64,000 nucleotides of DNA from Rhabdophis nuchalis (Eukaryota > Chordata > Lepidosauria > Squamata > Natricidae): contig CM077643.1 of assembly GCA_039707465.1 (NCBI GenBank), positions 63,428,605 to 63,492,604 on the forward strand, given 5' to 3'. Shown piece after piece: positions 10,880 to 20,479 of this stretch. Position numbers and translations under genes: made by a program. The notes below the pieces were generated by a model. That model made no database searches. It saw only the letters and a list, made by a program, of their open reading frames with translations, and had not been told where the DNA came from. Within the stretch, counting starts at the first letter, position 1. Every line of letters starts with the position of its first letter.

Positions 10880-12676
10880 ATGGAAGGGCCTTCTGCCTCG
10901 GCCTCCGCTCCCCTTCCAGAGCCAGTGGCTGGGCCTTCTTCGGCCTGTGTGGAGCCTGGAACAGAGCAGTCCCCCCAGCCATCTACCTCCCAGGCCAAGG
11001 GGAAAGGCAAGGCCCCGGCCAAGAAGGGTAAAGCTCCAAAGAAGTCTGTTAAATCAAAGGCTTCCAGAGTTAGTCCTTCTACCTTTGAGAAGAGGAGTGA
11101 GAAAACCCTGGAGAGGCTGCACAGCAGAGCGGCAGTCAGGGCTCAGGCCCAGGCCTCCCCCCTCTCCCGCATATCGCAGGCCCACTTGTCCCTCATGGCT
11201 TCCCCGGCCCAGGGACAGGGGGGGGCAGCGGCCATCAATCCCATCTTCCCCATTGATGTTTCTGGGATTTGGGGACCAGATCAGCCGGCTCCTTCTCAGT
11301 CTGCGTTCCTTCCGCCGAGCATTCAACGCTTGGAAGCAATCCCTTCAACCTCTGCTGCCTTCCCTGTTCCCCTGCCTCAGCCATCACTGGATGCGGCCAA
11401 TATTCAGGCCATCATCGCTGCGGCTATGTCTCAGGGGTTTGCGGCCGGCCTGCAACATCAGGCACCAGGCTTCCAACCTGGGCCTGGTCCTTCGGGGGTG
11501 AATCCGACCACGGAGGCGGGCCCGGCTCCTGCAGACGCCCTGGAGGAAGATGAGGACCTGGAGAGTGTTTCCAGCGCGGAGGAAGGTGAGATCCGGGAAG
11601 GTGGTCTTTCGGAGGATGAAAGCAGGCCTCCGGAGAAGAAAACATCTTCCGGCTTGTTCCCTTCGGCCCTGTTCACCTCCCTGCTCTACAAGGCCAAATC
11701 AGCTTCAAATTTCGGCCCGGCTACGGCCCCGTCCACGTCCGCTCCACGGCCGGCCTTGCTCTCAGCTGAGAACATGTTCGATGACGACATCTTGCCTTCG
11801 GAGACGATCCCGATGCCCAAGATCTTTGTGGATCTGGTTCAGCGTCAGTGGGCCACCCCTACCTCTGGGCCCAGCCCGTCGTCCACGGATCGGCGGTACT
11901 TCAACGTGGCCGAGGAGATGGCACAGTTTCTGGCGACGCCCACCGTGGATGCCCCGGTCGTCTCCCTCCACACGGCGGCCAACATGCCTGGAGCCCCGGA
12001 GGATGTCCTCAAGCCAGAGGAGAAGAAGGCTGACCTCACTTTACAACGGGGTCATCAGGCAGCGGCGTGGGCGATCCGTGCCGCCACCTCGGCTTCCTTC
12101 TTCACCCGCCCCTGCCTTCTGTGGCTGCAGGATTTACAGCTGCGCACTCCTGTCTCCGACTTCAGGGCCCACCTGGACATTGCCAAGCTGGTGGCGGCCG
12201 TGCAGTTTACTTCCGATGCCACCTTGGCCTCGGCCAGATTCGCATCCAGGGCCATGGCTTCCTCCGTGGCCTCTCGTCGTCTTTTGTGGCTGCGCCAGTG
12301 GCAGGCGGATGTGCGTCACAAGTGGCGTCTGGCTTCCGCTCCCTTCAAGGGCGGATCTCTGTTCGGGGATGCCCTTGATCCCTTCCTTGTGGAAAACAAG
12401 GATAAACGCAAAGTTTTGCCCACTGCTCCCAAGAAAGGGTTTCACCGGGCGGCGCCCTACCCCAGGCGGCCATTTCGAGGTCAGGAGGCCATTTCGTCCT
12501 TTCGCGCCCTCGACTATGGGTCGTCCTTTCGGGGGGCGGATTATAGCTCCCAGGGGTTTCGTTCCCAGGGTGGGTACTTCCCCAGAAACAGGGGCCAATC
12601 TGACCGATTCCAGAGGGGCAGGCAGTCCAAGCGCCCCTTCCGTGGCGGGGGACAACGCTCCTACCGCCGTAGTTAA
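10880..12676 (+). CDS. DIRS element gag-like protein
   Basis: This open frame of 598 codons is the first gene of the DIRS element and probably encodes its nucleic-acid-binding structural protein. I start it at the ATG at 10880; the frame is also open a little upstream, but without another ATG close by. The N-terminus is rich in Ser/Pro/Ala with a lysine-rich tract (KGKGKAPAKKGKAPKK, about residues 47-62). A central acidic patch follows (EEDEDLESVSSAEEGE). The C-terminus is strongly basic and Arg/Gly-rich, with FRGQ, RGRQSK and FRGGGQ motifs, typical of RNA binding. It lacks a CCHC zinc knuckle, as is common in DIRS. It ends with TAA at 12674-12676, overlapping or abutting pol, which lies in the +1 frame. 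Confidence 0.8.
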   Translation: MEGPSASASAPLPEPVAGPSSACVEPGTEQSPQPSTSQAKGKGKAPAKKGKAPKKSVKSKASRVSPSTFEKRSEKTLERLHSRAAVRAQAQASPLSRISQAHLSLMASPAQGQGGAAAINPIFPIDVSGIWGPDQPAPSQSAFLPPSIQRLEAIPSTSAAFPVPLPQPSLDAANIQAIIAAAMSQGFAAGLQHQAPGFQPGPGPSGVNPTTEAGPAPADALEEDEDLESVSSAEEGEIREGGLSEDESRPPEKKTSSGLFPSALFTSLLYKAKSASNFGPATAPSTSAPRPALLSAENMFDDDILPSETIPMPKIFVDLVQRQWATPTSGPSPSSTDRRYFNVAEEMAQFLATPTVDAPVVSLHTAANMPGAPEDVLKPEEKKADLTLQRGHQAAAWAIRAATSASFFTRPCLLWLQDLQLRTPVSDFRAHLDIAKLVAAVQFTSDATLASARFASRAMASSVASRRLLWLRQWQADVRHKWRLASAPFKGGSLFGDALDPFLVENKDKRKVLPTAPKKGFHRAAPYPRRPFRGQEAISSFRALDYGSSFRGADYSSQGFRSQGGYFPRNRGQSDRFQRGRQSKRPFRGGGQRSYRRS

Positions 12677-12683
12677 TTCCCCA

Positions 12684-14567
12684 GTTGATCGTTTCCCCAT
12701 TGGGGGTAGGTTGGCCTATTTTGCGGATGTGTGGGATACCACCACCTCCGATGTTTGGGTTAGGTCCACGGTTCGTAGGGGTTTATTGTTGGATTTTTTC
12801 TCCCCTCCCCCGTCCTATTTTCGGGTTTGTCCAGTCTCCTCCAACCAGGGGAGGCGCCGTCTCATGCAGGAGGCGGTTCAGCATTTGCTGGAAATTAGGG
12901 CCATCGAGAGGGTCCCCATTGACCAACAGGGCACGGGGTTTTATTCTCTCATTTTTGTGGTCCCCAAGTCTTCTGGTGGTTGGAGGACAATTTTGGATCT
13001 TAAAAAATTAAACAAGTTTATACGTTATAAGCGCTTTAAGATGCACTCATTGCAGTCTATTCTGTGGGGTATCCGTCAGGGGGACTTTCTCACCTCTATC
13101 GACCTTACGGAGGCTTACCTCCACATACCAATCGCCCCCCAGCACAGGCAATTCCTGCGGTTTTGTTACCTGGGCGAACACTATCAATATAGGGCACTCC
13201 CTTTCGGGTTATCTTCAGCTCCTAGGGTCTTCACCAAGGTTCTGGCAGCCCTGTTGGCTAGCCTAAGGGAGGTCCCGATCCGTTTAACAGCATACCTGGA
13301 TGATATCCTCCTTCAATCCTCCTCTCCAGGGGGGGCTCGCGAGGACCTGGCCTCCACCATTCACGCCCTGCAGCTCCATGGCTTTTCTATTAATGTTCCC
13401 AAGAGCCATTTTCGTCCTACTACTAGGCTGGTTCACCTAGGGGCCCTGATTGACACGGTGGGAGGCAGGGTGTTCCTGTCCCAGGAACGTTTGGAATCTC
13501 TCCGGGCCCTTCTCCGACAGGTCGGGGGGGAGGTCAGACCTTCCTTGGCGTCCCTCTCCCAATTGTTGGGGACTATGGTTTCTTGCATAGGGATAGTGCC
13601 TTGGGCCAGGCTTCATACCAGGGATCTCCAATGGTTTCTTTTACCTTTTCAGAGGCGCCTCCTCAGTTGCTCCCTGGCCAGGGTGAACCTTCCCAGAGAG
13701 GTGTCCCGTTCCTTTCGCTGGTGGCTGTCCCAAGCGGTGACCAAGGGCCGCCTCTTCCAGGAACAGGAGTTGGTGACAGTCACCTCAGATGCCAGTCTCT
13801 TCGGTTGGGGAGCCCACTGCCAGGGTCTGTGGGCGCAAGGCCAATGGGAGCCCACCGACCTCGCTCACAGCATAAATTGGCTGGAGCTCCGGGCGATCCA
13901 CCTGGCCCTCCGTCACTTCCTCCACTTGCTGAGGGGGCGACACGTCCTGGTGCTTACGGACAACATGTCAGCCAAGGCCCATATCAATCGCCAGGGGGGC
14001 ACCAGGTCGCATTCTCTCATGGTCGAGGCCAGGCAGTTGGGCCTCTGGGCCGAGCGTCATCTCTTCACCTTGACTGCAGAGCATATTTCAGGGGTTTCCA
14101 ATGTGCAGGCGGACTGGCTCAGCCGGGAGGTGCTGGACAACGCGGAGTGGCAGCTATGTCCCAGCCTCTTCCAGGACATAGTGGCTCTCTTCGGGGAGCC
14201 GATTATCGACCTCTTTGCTTCCCCCTCCAACTCCCAACTCCCGAGGTTCTTTTCTCGCTTCCCTGCGCGGGGGTCGGAGGGGGTGGACGCTCTGCGGTGC
14301 AGTTGGCCCCTCGGCCTCCTTTATGCCTTTCCTCCCTTACCCCTTCTTCCCCGAGTCCTACAGAAGGTCGCGTCAGAGGGAGCGGAGGTGATCCTTCTGG
14401 CCCCCCATTGGCCCCGCAGACCTTGGTTTGCGGACCTGAGGAATCTCTCGGTGGAGCGGCCGTGGAGGATCCCCAACGACCGGGTGTCCCTGCGACAGGG
14501 CTCCCTGGAGCATCCGGACCCGCGGTGGTTCCAGCTGACCGCATGGCGATTGAGCGGGGCATCTTGA
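12684..14567 (+). CDS. DIRS pol: reverse transcriptase, RNase H and methylase-like domain
   Basis: This is the replicative polyprotein that copies the element's RNA. The RT core shows SLIFVVPKSSGGWR, the LTEAYLHIPI motif A region, LPFGLSSAP (motif B) and the catalytic YLDD at 13293-13304. RNase H follows from about 13780 (TSDASLFGWGA, then LTDNMSAKAHIN). A C-terminal domain at about 14200-14450 has DLFASP, YAFPPL and LLAPHWPRRPWF, matching the Dam-like methylase domain that DIRS elements carry. The frame is +1 relative to gag and is open well upstream, inside gag, so the start is my choice just after the gag stop. The first in-frame ATG after gag (near 12862) would already cut into the RT N-terminus, suggesting frameshifting or another non-standard start. 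It ends with TGA, overlapping the recombinase by 25 bases. Confidence 0.9.
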   Translation, partial: VDRFPIGGRLAYFADVWDTTTSDVWVRSTVRRGLLLDFFSPPPSYFRVCPVSSNQGRRRLMQEAVQHLLEIRAIERVPIDQQGTGFYSLIFVVPKSSGGWRTILDLKKLNKFIRYKRFKMHSLQSILWGIRQGDFLTSIDLTEAYLHIPIAPQHRQFLRFCYLGEHYQYRALPFGLSSAPRVFTKVLAALLASLREVPIRLTAYLDDILLQSSSPGGAREDLASTIHALQLHGFSINVPKSHFRPTTRLVHLGALIDTVGGRVFLSQERLESLRALLRQVGGEVRPSLASLSQLLGTMVSCIGIVPWARLHTRDLQWFLLPFQRRLLSCSLARVNLPREVSRSFRWWLSQAVTKGRLFQEQELVTVTSDASLFGWGAHCQGLWAQGQWEPTDLAHSINWLELRAIHLALRHFLHLLRGRHVLVLTDNMSAKAHINRQGGTRSHSLMVEARQLGLWAERHLFTLTAEHISGVSNVQADWLSREVLDNAEWQLCPSLFQDIVALFGEPIIDLFASPSNSQLPRFFSRFPARGSEGVDALRCSWPLGLLYAFPPLPLLPRVLQKVASEGAEVILLAPHWPRRPWFADLRNLSVERPWRIPNDRVSLRQGSLEHPDPRWFQLTAWRLSGAS

Positions 14568-15610
14568 GGCGTCACAACTACTCCTCCGAGGTCATCCACA
14601 CGATCCAGGCCTCCCGCCGGCCGGCGACGAACCGTATATATGACTCCACCTGGCAAGCCTTCTGTCGATGGTGTTCGGGTAAGTCCATTCAACCCCTTCA
14701 CTCTACCATCCCACAGGTCCTGGACTTCCTACAGGAGGGCCTGCATAAGGGGCTGGCCCTAAACACCATCAGGCGACAGCTGGCGGCAATCTCGTCTGTC
14801 CTCACGTGTGGTGGATCCCTGTCATTGTCCCAGGTGCCCACGGTGCGACAGTTCTTCAAGGGCGCCTCGAACTTGACCCCCCCTGCGGTGCACCGGTATC
14901 CCTCCTGGGATCTTCCCCTAGTTCTGGACTCCCTTACGGGACCCCCGTTTGAACCTTTGAGGGAAGTGTCTTTGCGTTTCCTGACTTTCAAGGTGGCCTT
15001 CCTTGTGGCCATTACGTCGGCTCGCAGGATTTCCGAACTTCAGGCCCTATCGGTCAGGGAGGACCTCTGCGTTTTTCATCAGGACAGAGTGGTGTTAAGG
15101 TTAGACCCCTCCTTTATCCCTAAGGTCTGTTCCTGCTTTCACCGTTCCCAAGATTTGGTCCTCCCCAATTTTTGTCCTGACCCTGATCACCCTCTGGAGC
15201 GCAAATGGCACAAGTTAGACGTACGTAGGGCTCTCAAGATTTATCTGAAACGCACCAGGCCCTTCCGAGCCTCCGAAGCCTTATTCGTTTCCTTCCAGCC
15301 GGCCTCACAGGGCAGGAAGGTTTCGTCCGCGACGATTGGCTGCTGGCTCAGGGCCTGCATCTCCATGGCCTACCAGGCTCGCTCCTCGTCTGTTCCGGGA
15401 CGCTTAACTGCTCATTCCACGAGGAGCGCGGCCACATCAGCGGCCTGGGCTGCCCAGGCTTCCCTTCTGGAGATCTGCAAGGCGGCCACGTGGGCCTCCC
15501 CTTCGCCCTTCATCACTCATTATAAATTGGACTCGTTCGCTTCTACGGATGCAGCCTTTGGCAGGAGAGTCCTACAGTCAGTAGTTCGAGCTGAGAGGCC
15601 TGACCAGTAA
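14543..15610 (+). CDS. DIRS tyrosine recombinase
   Basis: This 355-residue protein would integrate the circular DNA copy of the element, replacing the DDE integrase of LTR elements. I choose the ATG at 14543 (MAIERGILRR) because the family's N-terminal SAM-like domain begins there; the frame upstream is only a shadow of pol. Catalytic residues of the tyrosine recombinase family are visible: the first Arg in SARRISEL (about 15020-15040), the H-x-x-R box as HSTR (15413-15424), and the nucleophile Tyr in THYKLD (codon 15521-15523). The frame is intact to its TAA at 15608-15610. It starts inside the end of pol (25-base overlap), a compact arrangement typical of the family. Confidence 0.92.
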   Translation: MAIERGILRRHNYSSEVIHTIQASRRPATNRIYDSTWQAFCRWCSGKSIQPLHSTIPQVLDFLQEGLHKGLALNTIRRQLAAISSVLTCGGSLSLSQVPTVRQFFKGASNLTPPAVHRYPSWDLPLVLDSLTGPPFEPLREVSLRFLTFKVAFLVAITSARRISELQALSVREDLCVFHQDRVVLRLDPSFIPKVCSCFHRSQDLVLPNFCPDPDHPLERKWHKLDVRRALKIYLKRTRPFRASEALFVSFQPASQGRKVSSATIGCWLRACISMAYQARSSSVPGRLTAHSTRSAATSAAWAAQASLLEICKAATWASPSPFITHYKLDSFASTDAAFGRRVLQSVVRAERPDQ

Positions 15611-15646
15611 CAATTCCCGCCCAGGGACACTGCCGCTTTGGTATGT

Positions 15647-15734
15647 CCCAGCATAGATGCTGACTTCCCTAACAAGGAAAATGAGCGTTGGTCCTTACCT
15701 GATACGCCTCTTTTCTTTTAGGGAAGTCAGCATC
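15647..15734 (+). repeat. DIRS internal complementary region
   Basis: Bases 15647-15682 are the reverse complement of the left end of the element (10209 onward). The following bases to 15734 are the reverse complement of its right end (about 16030-16086). They join at a shared AAAAT. This region is the template that DIRS elements use to circularise and restore their ends during replication. Having both halves in the correct order shows that the element's ends are correctly placed. Confidence 0.92.
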
Positions 15735-15935
15735 TTGCCCCGCCCTGGGGTAGTTATCCGTCTTGGAGTTCAGGTACCTGTGTTTTTTCGGTACTATGGT
15801 TATAGTTATGTGTTGGTTGTTATCTTACTGGGCTTCTCAGTGTTTCTTGTACTAAGGGCTCTCATTGTTTCGGATCCGGATGAGCTACAACACCTACCTT
15901 CGTGATCAAGACGCCGCGAGTCTGGGATTGTCTTC

Positions 15936-16045
15936 GTTGAAACTGGGCATGTGCGGCCAGCATAGGTGGGACTAAAGACTTTGCCCAGACTCAGCCTCCA
16001 ATGAGAGCACAGGAGTCTTGCCCAGCATAGATGCTGACTTCCCTA
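15936..16045 (-). repeat. DIRS right inverted terminal repeat
   Basis: This is the reverse complement of 10220-10329, with one difference in 110. It is followed by a right-end-specific extension (16046-16086: AAAGAAAAGAGGCG..CATTTT) that is found in complement in the internal complementary region. Confidence 0.92.
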
Positions 16046-16089
16046 AAAGAAAAGAGGCGTATCAGGTAAGGACCAACGCTCATTTTAGT

Positions 16090-17290
16090 GTGTTTATTTT
16101 AAGGGTGGGGGAACTACAACAGCCAGAGTTCACAGTTAGCATGGCCATTGGCTGATTATAGAGGATGCTAAATGAATAAAATGCTCTGGATTTTTTGGGG
16201 TCTCTGGTTAGGTATGTACAATATGCTGATTTTTTTTAAAATGCCAGCTATGTTTTAGCACACCACATTCTGTACACGTGCTCCCCATTTTTAAATTATG
16301 GAACAGAGCATGGTGTGAACTCAGATTTGCATTAATCATGGGTGTGTTATCCAAACAGTCTTAGTCATTTCTATGTATTAGTCTTTTAAGATTCAGTGAC
16401 CATGCTTGAAAAGATCATCATTATTTACCTCTGCTTCTTTGGCTCACATTTGTCTTTGTATCCAAACATCTTCAAGTTCAATTACAAAAACATTAAACTA
16501 CATAGTCTTTGACTGGGGTGTGGTTTCATTGATGGTGCAAAACTCATATTCCACACGAAGGCTTTTCTTTGTTATGGTCAGCATTATATGAGACTGATTT
16601 ATGGGAATGGATGTCACACCCACATGGAAGATGCTGATTCACTCCCCAATCACATGCAAGTACCTGGACCCCACCCTGCTTGCTCTGTCTTCTTTCATGT
16701 TCTGCTTTTCTTTCAATCTTCATCTTAGATAGTAGAAATGTAAAACCCGATAGCTTTGTCAATGTAATTTTTAGGCTGCTAACTAACAGAAAACTGTATT
16801 GTGTGACCTCAAGCTTTTTGGACTCCAGCTCCCATCAACTACAGCTGCTATGACCAATTGATTCCGAAAGTTATATTTGAATTATTTGGAGGGTAACAGG
16901 TTGGGAAATGCTTTTGTAAGAATCTGTATTCTTGACCATGGCTGTAATCCAGAGATGTGTGCCATGACTACTTAATCTGTCAATTGGTACCAAAAGAAAA
17001 CTATGTAAAGCTGGCACACCTTGGAAATTCCTGTAGTAAAATCATTGAAACAGGTAGGAATGTGCCTCTTCTGAAATGCAATCACAATTCAGTCTTCTAT
17101 CAACCAGAATAGTCCAGCAAGATTTCTAAGGATTACTTTGAAAGCTTTAGCTTTGCTGATGTATGACTCAGCACTGGCCTCATCCTTTGCTAAATATTCA
17201 GGTCAGCAAGCAATTGGTGGACAGTCTGTTGGTCAATAGCAGCATCCCTTCCTTTTGCAGTTCCCTGCTTTTCGAAATAAACAATTCAAA
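16090..17290. other. No recognised gene; possible old hAT remnants
   Basis: Two short stretches (about 16115-16165 and 16810-16915) resemble the 'ACTCCAGCTCCCATCAAC' core of old hAT MITEs. Nothing else is identifiable. Confidence 0.4.
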
Positions 17291-17697
17291 GGCCTAAAAG
17301 GTCTTTCAATAATTTTATTAAAAATTGTATCAAACAGATAAAGCTAAGAAACCTAATACAAGAATACACGCATATGGGTGGGGGGCAGGGGGGGGAAGAA
17401 TCCATTTTCTATTTCATTGCATTTTCTATAACTCATCTCTAAATATTCAGCTCTTGTTATTGATCAACAAAGGTCCTGTAAAAATTAACAAAAATACCTA
17501 GTGACATCAATATATAATCCTGCTTTCCATTTAGTCAAAAAACCCTTTGTTCTTCTCTTAACAATTAAACATTACATAATCATAATAAAACTGAAAGTTA
17601 TCAAATCTTACCAGTAATAATAATTGAAGGTATCAAAACAAACCACAATATAAATATTACACACTAATCCATTAAACCAGGGGTCTCCAACCTTTGC

Positions 17698-17812
17698 AAC
17701 TTTAAGTCTGAAGGACTTCAGCTCCCAGAATTCTCCAGCCAGCAAAGCTGACTGGAGAATTCTGGGAGCTGAAGTCCTTCAGACTTAAAGTTGCAAAGGT
17801 TGGAGACCCCTG
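17698..17812. mobile_element. Palindromic hAT-type MITE
   Basis: The 115-bp element is nearly a perfect palindrome starting CAGGGGTCTCCAACC and ending GGTTGGAGACCCCTG. It is flanked by perfect 8-bp duplications CATTAAAC (17690-17697 and 17813-17820), the hAT signature. There is no coding capacity. Confidence 0.9.
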
Positions 17813-18721
17813 CATTAAACCACTGAACATTTCCAAAAGAGAAACTGCAGTATCCAATCTGTATAACCATCAAACATCATCAAAGATAGCAACTCATTTT
17901 ACCAAATAAACCAATTTTATAATATTTTTCCTTCCTTCCTTCCTTCCTCCCAGTCCTCCTTAAATCTGACAGATAAAAATCTAACTCTTGTTTTTTTCTA
18001 GTTTATGTATCTTCTTTTGAGGTTCTTCTGATTTTTATCAAGTCCATTTGTACTTTCATTAAGTCCAGTAACTCTACTAAAGTTCTTATAGGTCAATTTA
18101 AAAGGACAGTTCACAATGCTTTTGGGCGCATTATTTGCATGGGATTTTTTTTGTCTTTAATAATTATTTAGGAGCTTGTAAATCCAGTATTTCGATTTCT
18201 TTTTCTTGTAAGTTGTAATGTTAAGGCCACCCTAGAGTCTATTTCAGTTGTTTTCAGAGGAGTTTGTTCATCTTCCATAACAACTGTTAGCTGTAGTAGA
18301 ATTGAAAAGCTCAAGCAATTCACATGCCCACAGACAAAGTTTCCTTTAAAGAAACTCTCATATGCTTTAGTAATCGACTTTCAAAGTCTTGTTTTGCATT
18401 GAAATGTAAAAAAGCTTTATCCACATGAGACGATCTATCTAATTAGTTTCAAAACCTTTCCTTAAATCAGTTTCACAAAGAAGTAGCAACTAAACTATTT
18501 GGAAACAACTCTGGTGTCTAAAATCACTCTTTTACTGTACTTTGCAAACAGTTACATTTTTTTTTTTACAAAGCTGAAAATACATAGTTTCCTTTTTTTT
18601 AAAAATGACTTAAAGGAAGTTCACCCAGCAATTTGAAAGCTGGTAGTTCTGGCGTTTTTTCGTTCTAAAAAAGGCAATAAAAAACTAAACTCCAAATTGA
18701 TTTAAACGATGAGATTTTGTC

Positions 18722-19068
18722 CAGTGGTGGGATTCAATTTTTTTTACTATCAGCGCTGTGGATGTGGCTTAGCGGGCGTGGCTTGGTGGGTGTAGCAGGA
18801 AGGATACTGCAAAATCTCCATTTCCACCTCACTCCTGGGGAAGGTAACTGCAAAATCTCCATTCCCACCTCATTCCCCACCCCTTTCCAGCTCCATTCTC
18901 CTGTGCAGGACAACAAAAGAAGAACCAGCTGATCAGCTGGGACTCGGGAGGCAGAGAATGGATGTGGCGGGGTCAGTCAGAAGTGATATTTGCCAATTCT
19001 CAGAACTACTCAAAATTTCTCCTACCAGTTCTCCAGAACTGGTCAGAACTGTCTGAATACCACCAATG
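18722..19068. mobile_element. hAT-type MITE, CAGTGGTGGGA family, long member
   Basis: It starts CAGTGGTGGGATTCAA and ends CTGAATACCACCAATG. The flanks ATTTTGTC and GTTTAGTC agree at 6 of 8 positions, fitting an aged 8-bp target duplication. It splits the unclassified repeat around it. Confidence 0.7.
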
Positions 19069-19442
19069 GTTTAGTCAAATCTCTAGTCCATGAAGACTGC
19101 ATTTATGGCTCAGAGCACAATGGAACCCATGACTCCCGACTGACTGCAAGAGACTACAAAAACAAGTTTCTTCTACCTGCTTACAAAAATCAGCTGTCTG
19201 AAATACTTGTGGGCAATCTCCAGATCTCTCCTTCTTCCAGAGAGAATTTAGACAGTCTCACATCCAAGTATCTTTCAGTTGAAATGTCCCTGCAATTGCA
19301 TGGAAAGGAGAAAATGTTGGCACTAGCTTGCCTCACTTCATCATCAGAGGTCTAAAACTTGATGTGATGCAAAAAATATATTTCTGGGACTTTGTATTTT
19401 AAAAAATACGAAGGGTAATGGAGCTCAAGGTTGGGTCCAAAC

Positions 19443-19594
19443 CAGTAATGGCTTTCTCTTACCTGTCCATGTGCAGAACCTTCCGCGCATGCACAAAGCA
19501 ACCATAATGATATCTGGGTGGGTTGGCAGAGCCACCTGCCGCTGCTGCTACCGGTTCACCCAAACTGTGGCGAACCGGCAGAACACCACCTCTG
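19443..19594. mobile_element. hAT-type MITE, CAGTGGTGGGA family
   Basis: The ends are CAGTAATGG and ACACCACCTCTG. Perfect 8-bp duplications GTCCAAAC flank it (19435-19442 and 19595-19602). Inner phrases CGCGCATGCACA and GAACCGGCAGAA are shared with the member at 58884-59108. Confidence 0.85.
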
Positions 19595-19649
19595 GTCCAA
19601 ACATACTGTATTATACCCCACATATATTTAAGAAGTGAGAACTACATGG

Positions 19650-20176
19650 ATTTCAGAAAAGTATTCTAGGAAATATTAAAAAGTCAGAATATTTCCTCTA
19701 AAAGAGAAATAGAAATCTTAAGACAGAAATTCAGCTCCAGCTCCCTGCCCCCAGCAGATACTTTGGTTATCTACAAAAGACTGGGCCAGTTTATGTACAA
19801 CACAAAAGACCTCCAGCTCCAGGGTGATAAGATTAGCCCTCACTCAAGATCTAAACCAGGACAAAGCCATTAAGCCATAATAGGAATTGCCCAAAGCCCC
19901 TTCATTACATAATCACCCAGCAAGATTCAACCAGGCCCCATGGTAATCTGACAACCAATCAGAGTACATTTCTTACACAGGAACAGAAAGCTCCAGGGCA
20001 GGGCCCAACAGAGGATATAAATCTCTCTCCCTCTCTCACCCATGTGTTCTTTTTTGCCCAGGATCTCAAACCATGTGGTCCTGTCCAGTATTAAACCATC
20101 TTTCCAAGCAGCCTACATATTTCCAGTGTCTTTTTTCCCACTTGGAACTGAACCCAGATGGACATTTCTTTCAACA
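19650..20176 (+). mobile_element. Candidate solo LTR of an endogenous retrovirus
   Basis: Promoter-like signals lie in LTR order: a CCAATCAG box at about 19956, a TATAAAT at about 20016, an ATTAAA at about 20092, and a short U5-like end finishing ..TTTCAACA near 20175. No retroviral genes adjoin it, so it would be a solo LTR. The 5' boundary and target duplication could not be fixed with certainty. Confidence 0.45.
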
Positions 20177-20479
20177 GTATCTTTAATAATAGTTGGAATA
20201 AAAACATAACCTTGAAACAATATTCTCAGGCTGACTTACAGCTAACCTATTAAAGTCAAGCCTCTCTTCATAACTTTTTCTTCCCTTGCCCTCTAAATCC
20301 TAAATGGAGGGGGGAATTTAAGGAGAATGGAGGGGGGAGTTAATCTGTTTTGACCACCACCCCTCAGAATAAAGCGGCGGTTGTAAAAGTTCTCCCCAGG
20401 AATGGGGAGAAAAAGAGAACTAGTCTGCCATCTGAAATAACAATAGTTTAAAAAAAATTGTATCTACATTATCGCAGTT

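Larger units (their letters stand above)
10209..16086 (+). mobile_element. DIRS-type tyrosine-recombinase retrotransposon, apparently complete
   Basis: The 5.9-kb element has the full DIRS plan. It has inverted terminal repeats (10220-10329 and 15936-16045), gag, a pol with RT, RNase H and a methylase-like domain, and an overlapping tyrosine recombinase. An internal complementary region lies at 15647-15734. All three coding regions are open. The terminal repeats differ at only one of 110 positions, so the insertion is recent. No target-site duplication is seen, as expected for recombinase-mediated insertion through a circular intermediate. The family has no endonuclease or integrase, and none is present here. 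Confidence 0.93.
17290..19360 (-). mobile_element. Unclassified interspersed repeat, copy 1 (possibly L1-related)
   Basis: Several blocks match 48380-49770 in the same order and orientation: 'CATTTCCAAAA..AGCAA', 'AAAGGAAG(A/T)(C/T)TCACCCAG(T/C)AAT', '..AAACTCCAAA', and 'CAATCTC(C/A)AGATCTCTCC'. Two hAT MITEs (17698-17812 and 18722-19068) interrupt this copy. I read it as one dispersed family, perhaps the 5' region of an L1-type LINE on the - strand. I see no diagnostic domain. Confidence 0.45.

Noticed and set aside
11550..12680. N-terminal part of the long frame ending at 14567 as a separate protein
   Set aside because: It is a shadow in the +1 frame of gag, arginine- and proline-rich without domain likeness. 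Only the part after about 12684 carries the RT.
13583..14542. Long N-terminal extension of the tyrosine recombinase frame
   Set aside because: It overlaps pol in another frame and has only low-complexity Gly/Pro composition. The recombinase fold starts at the ATG at 14543.
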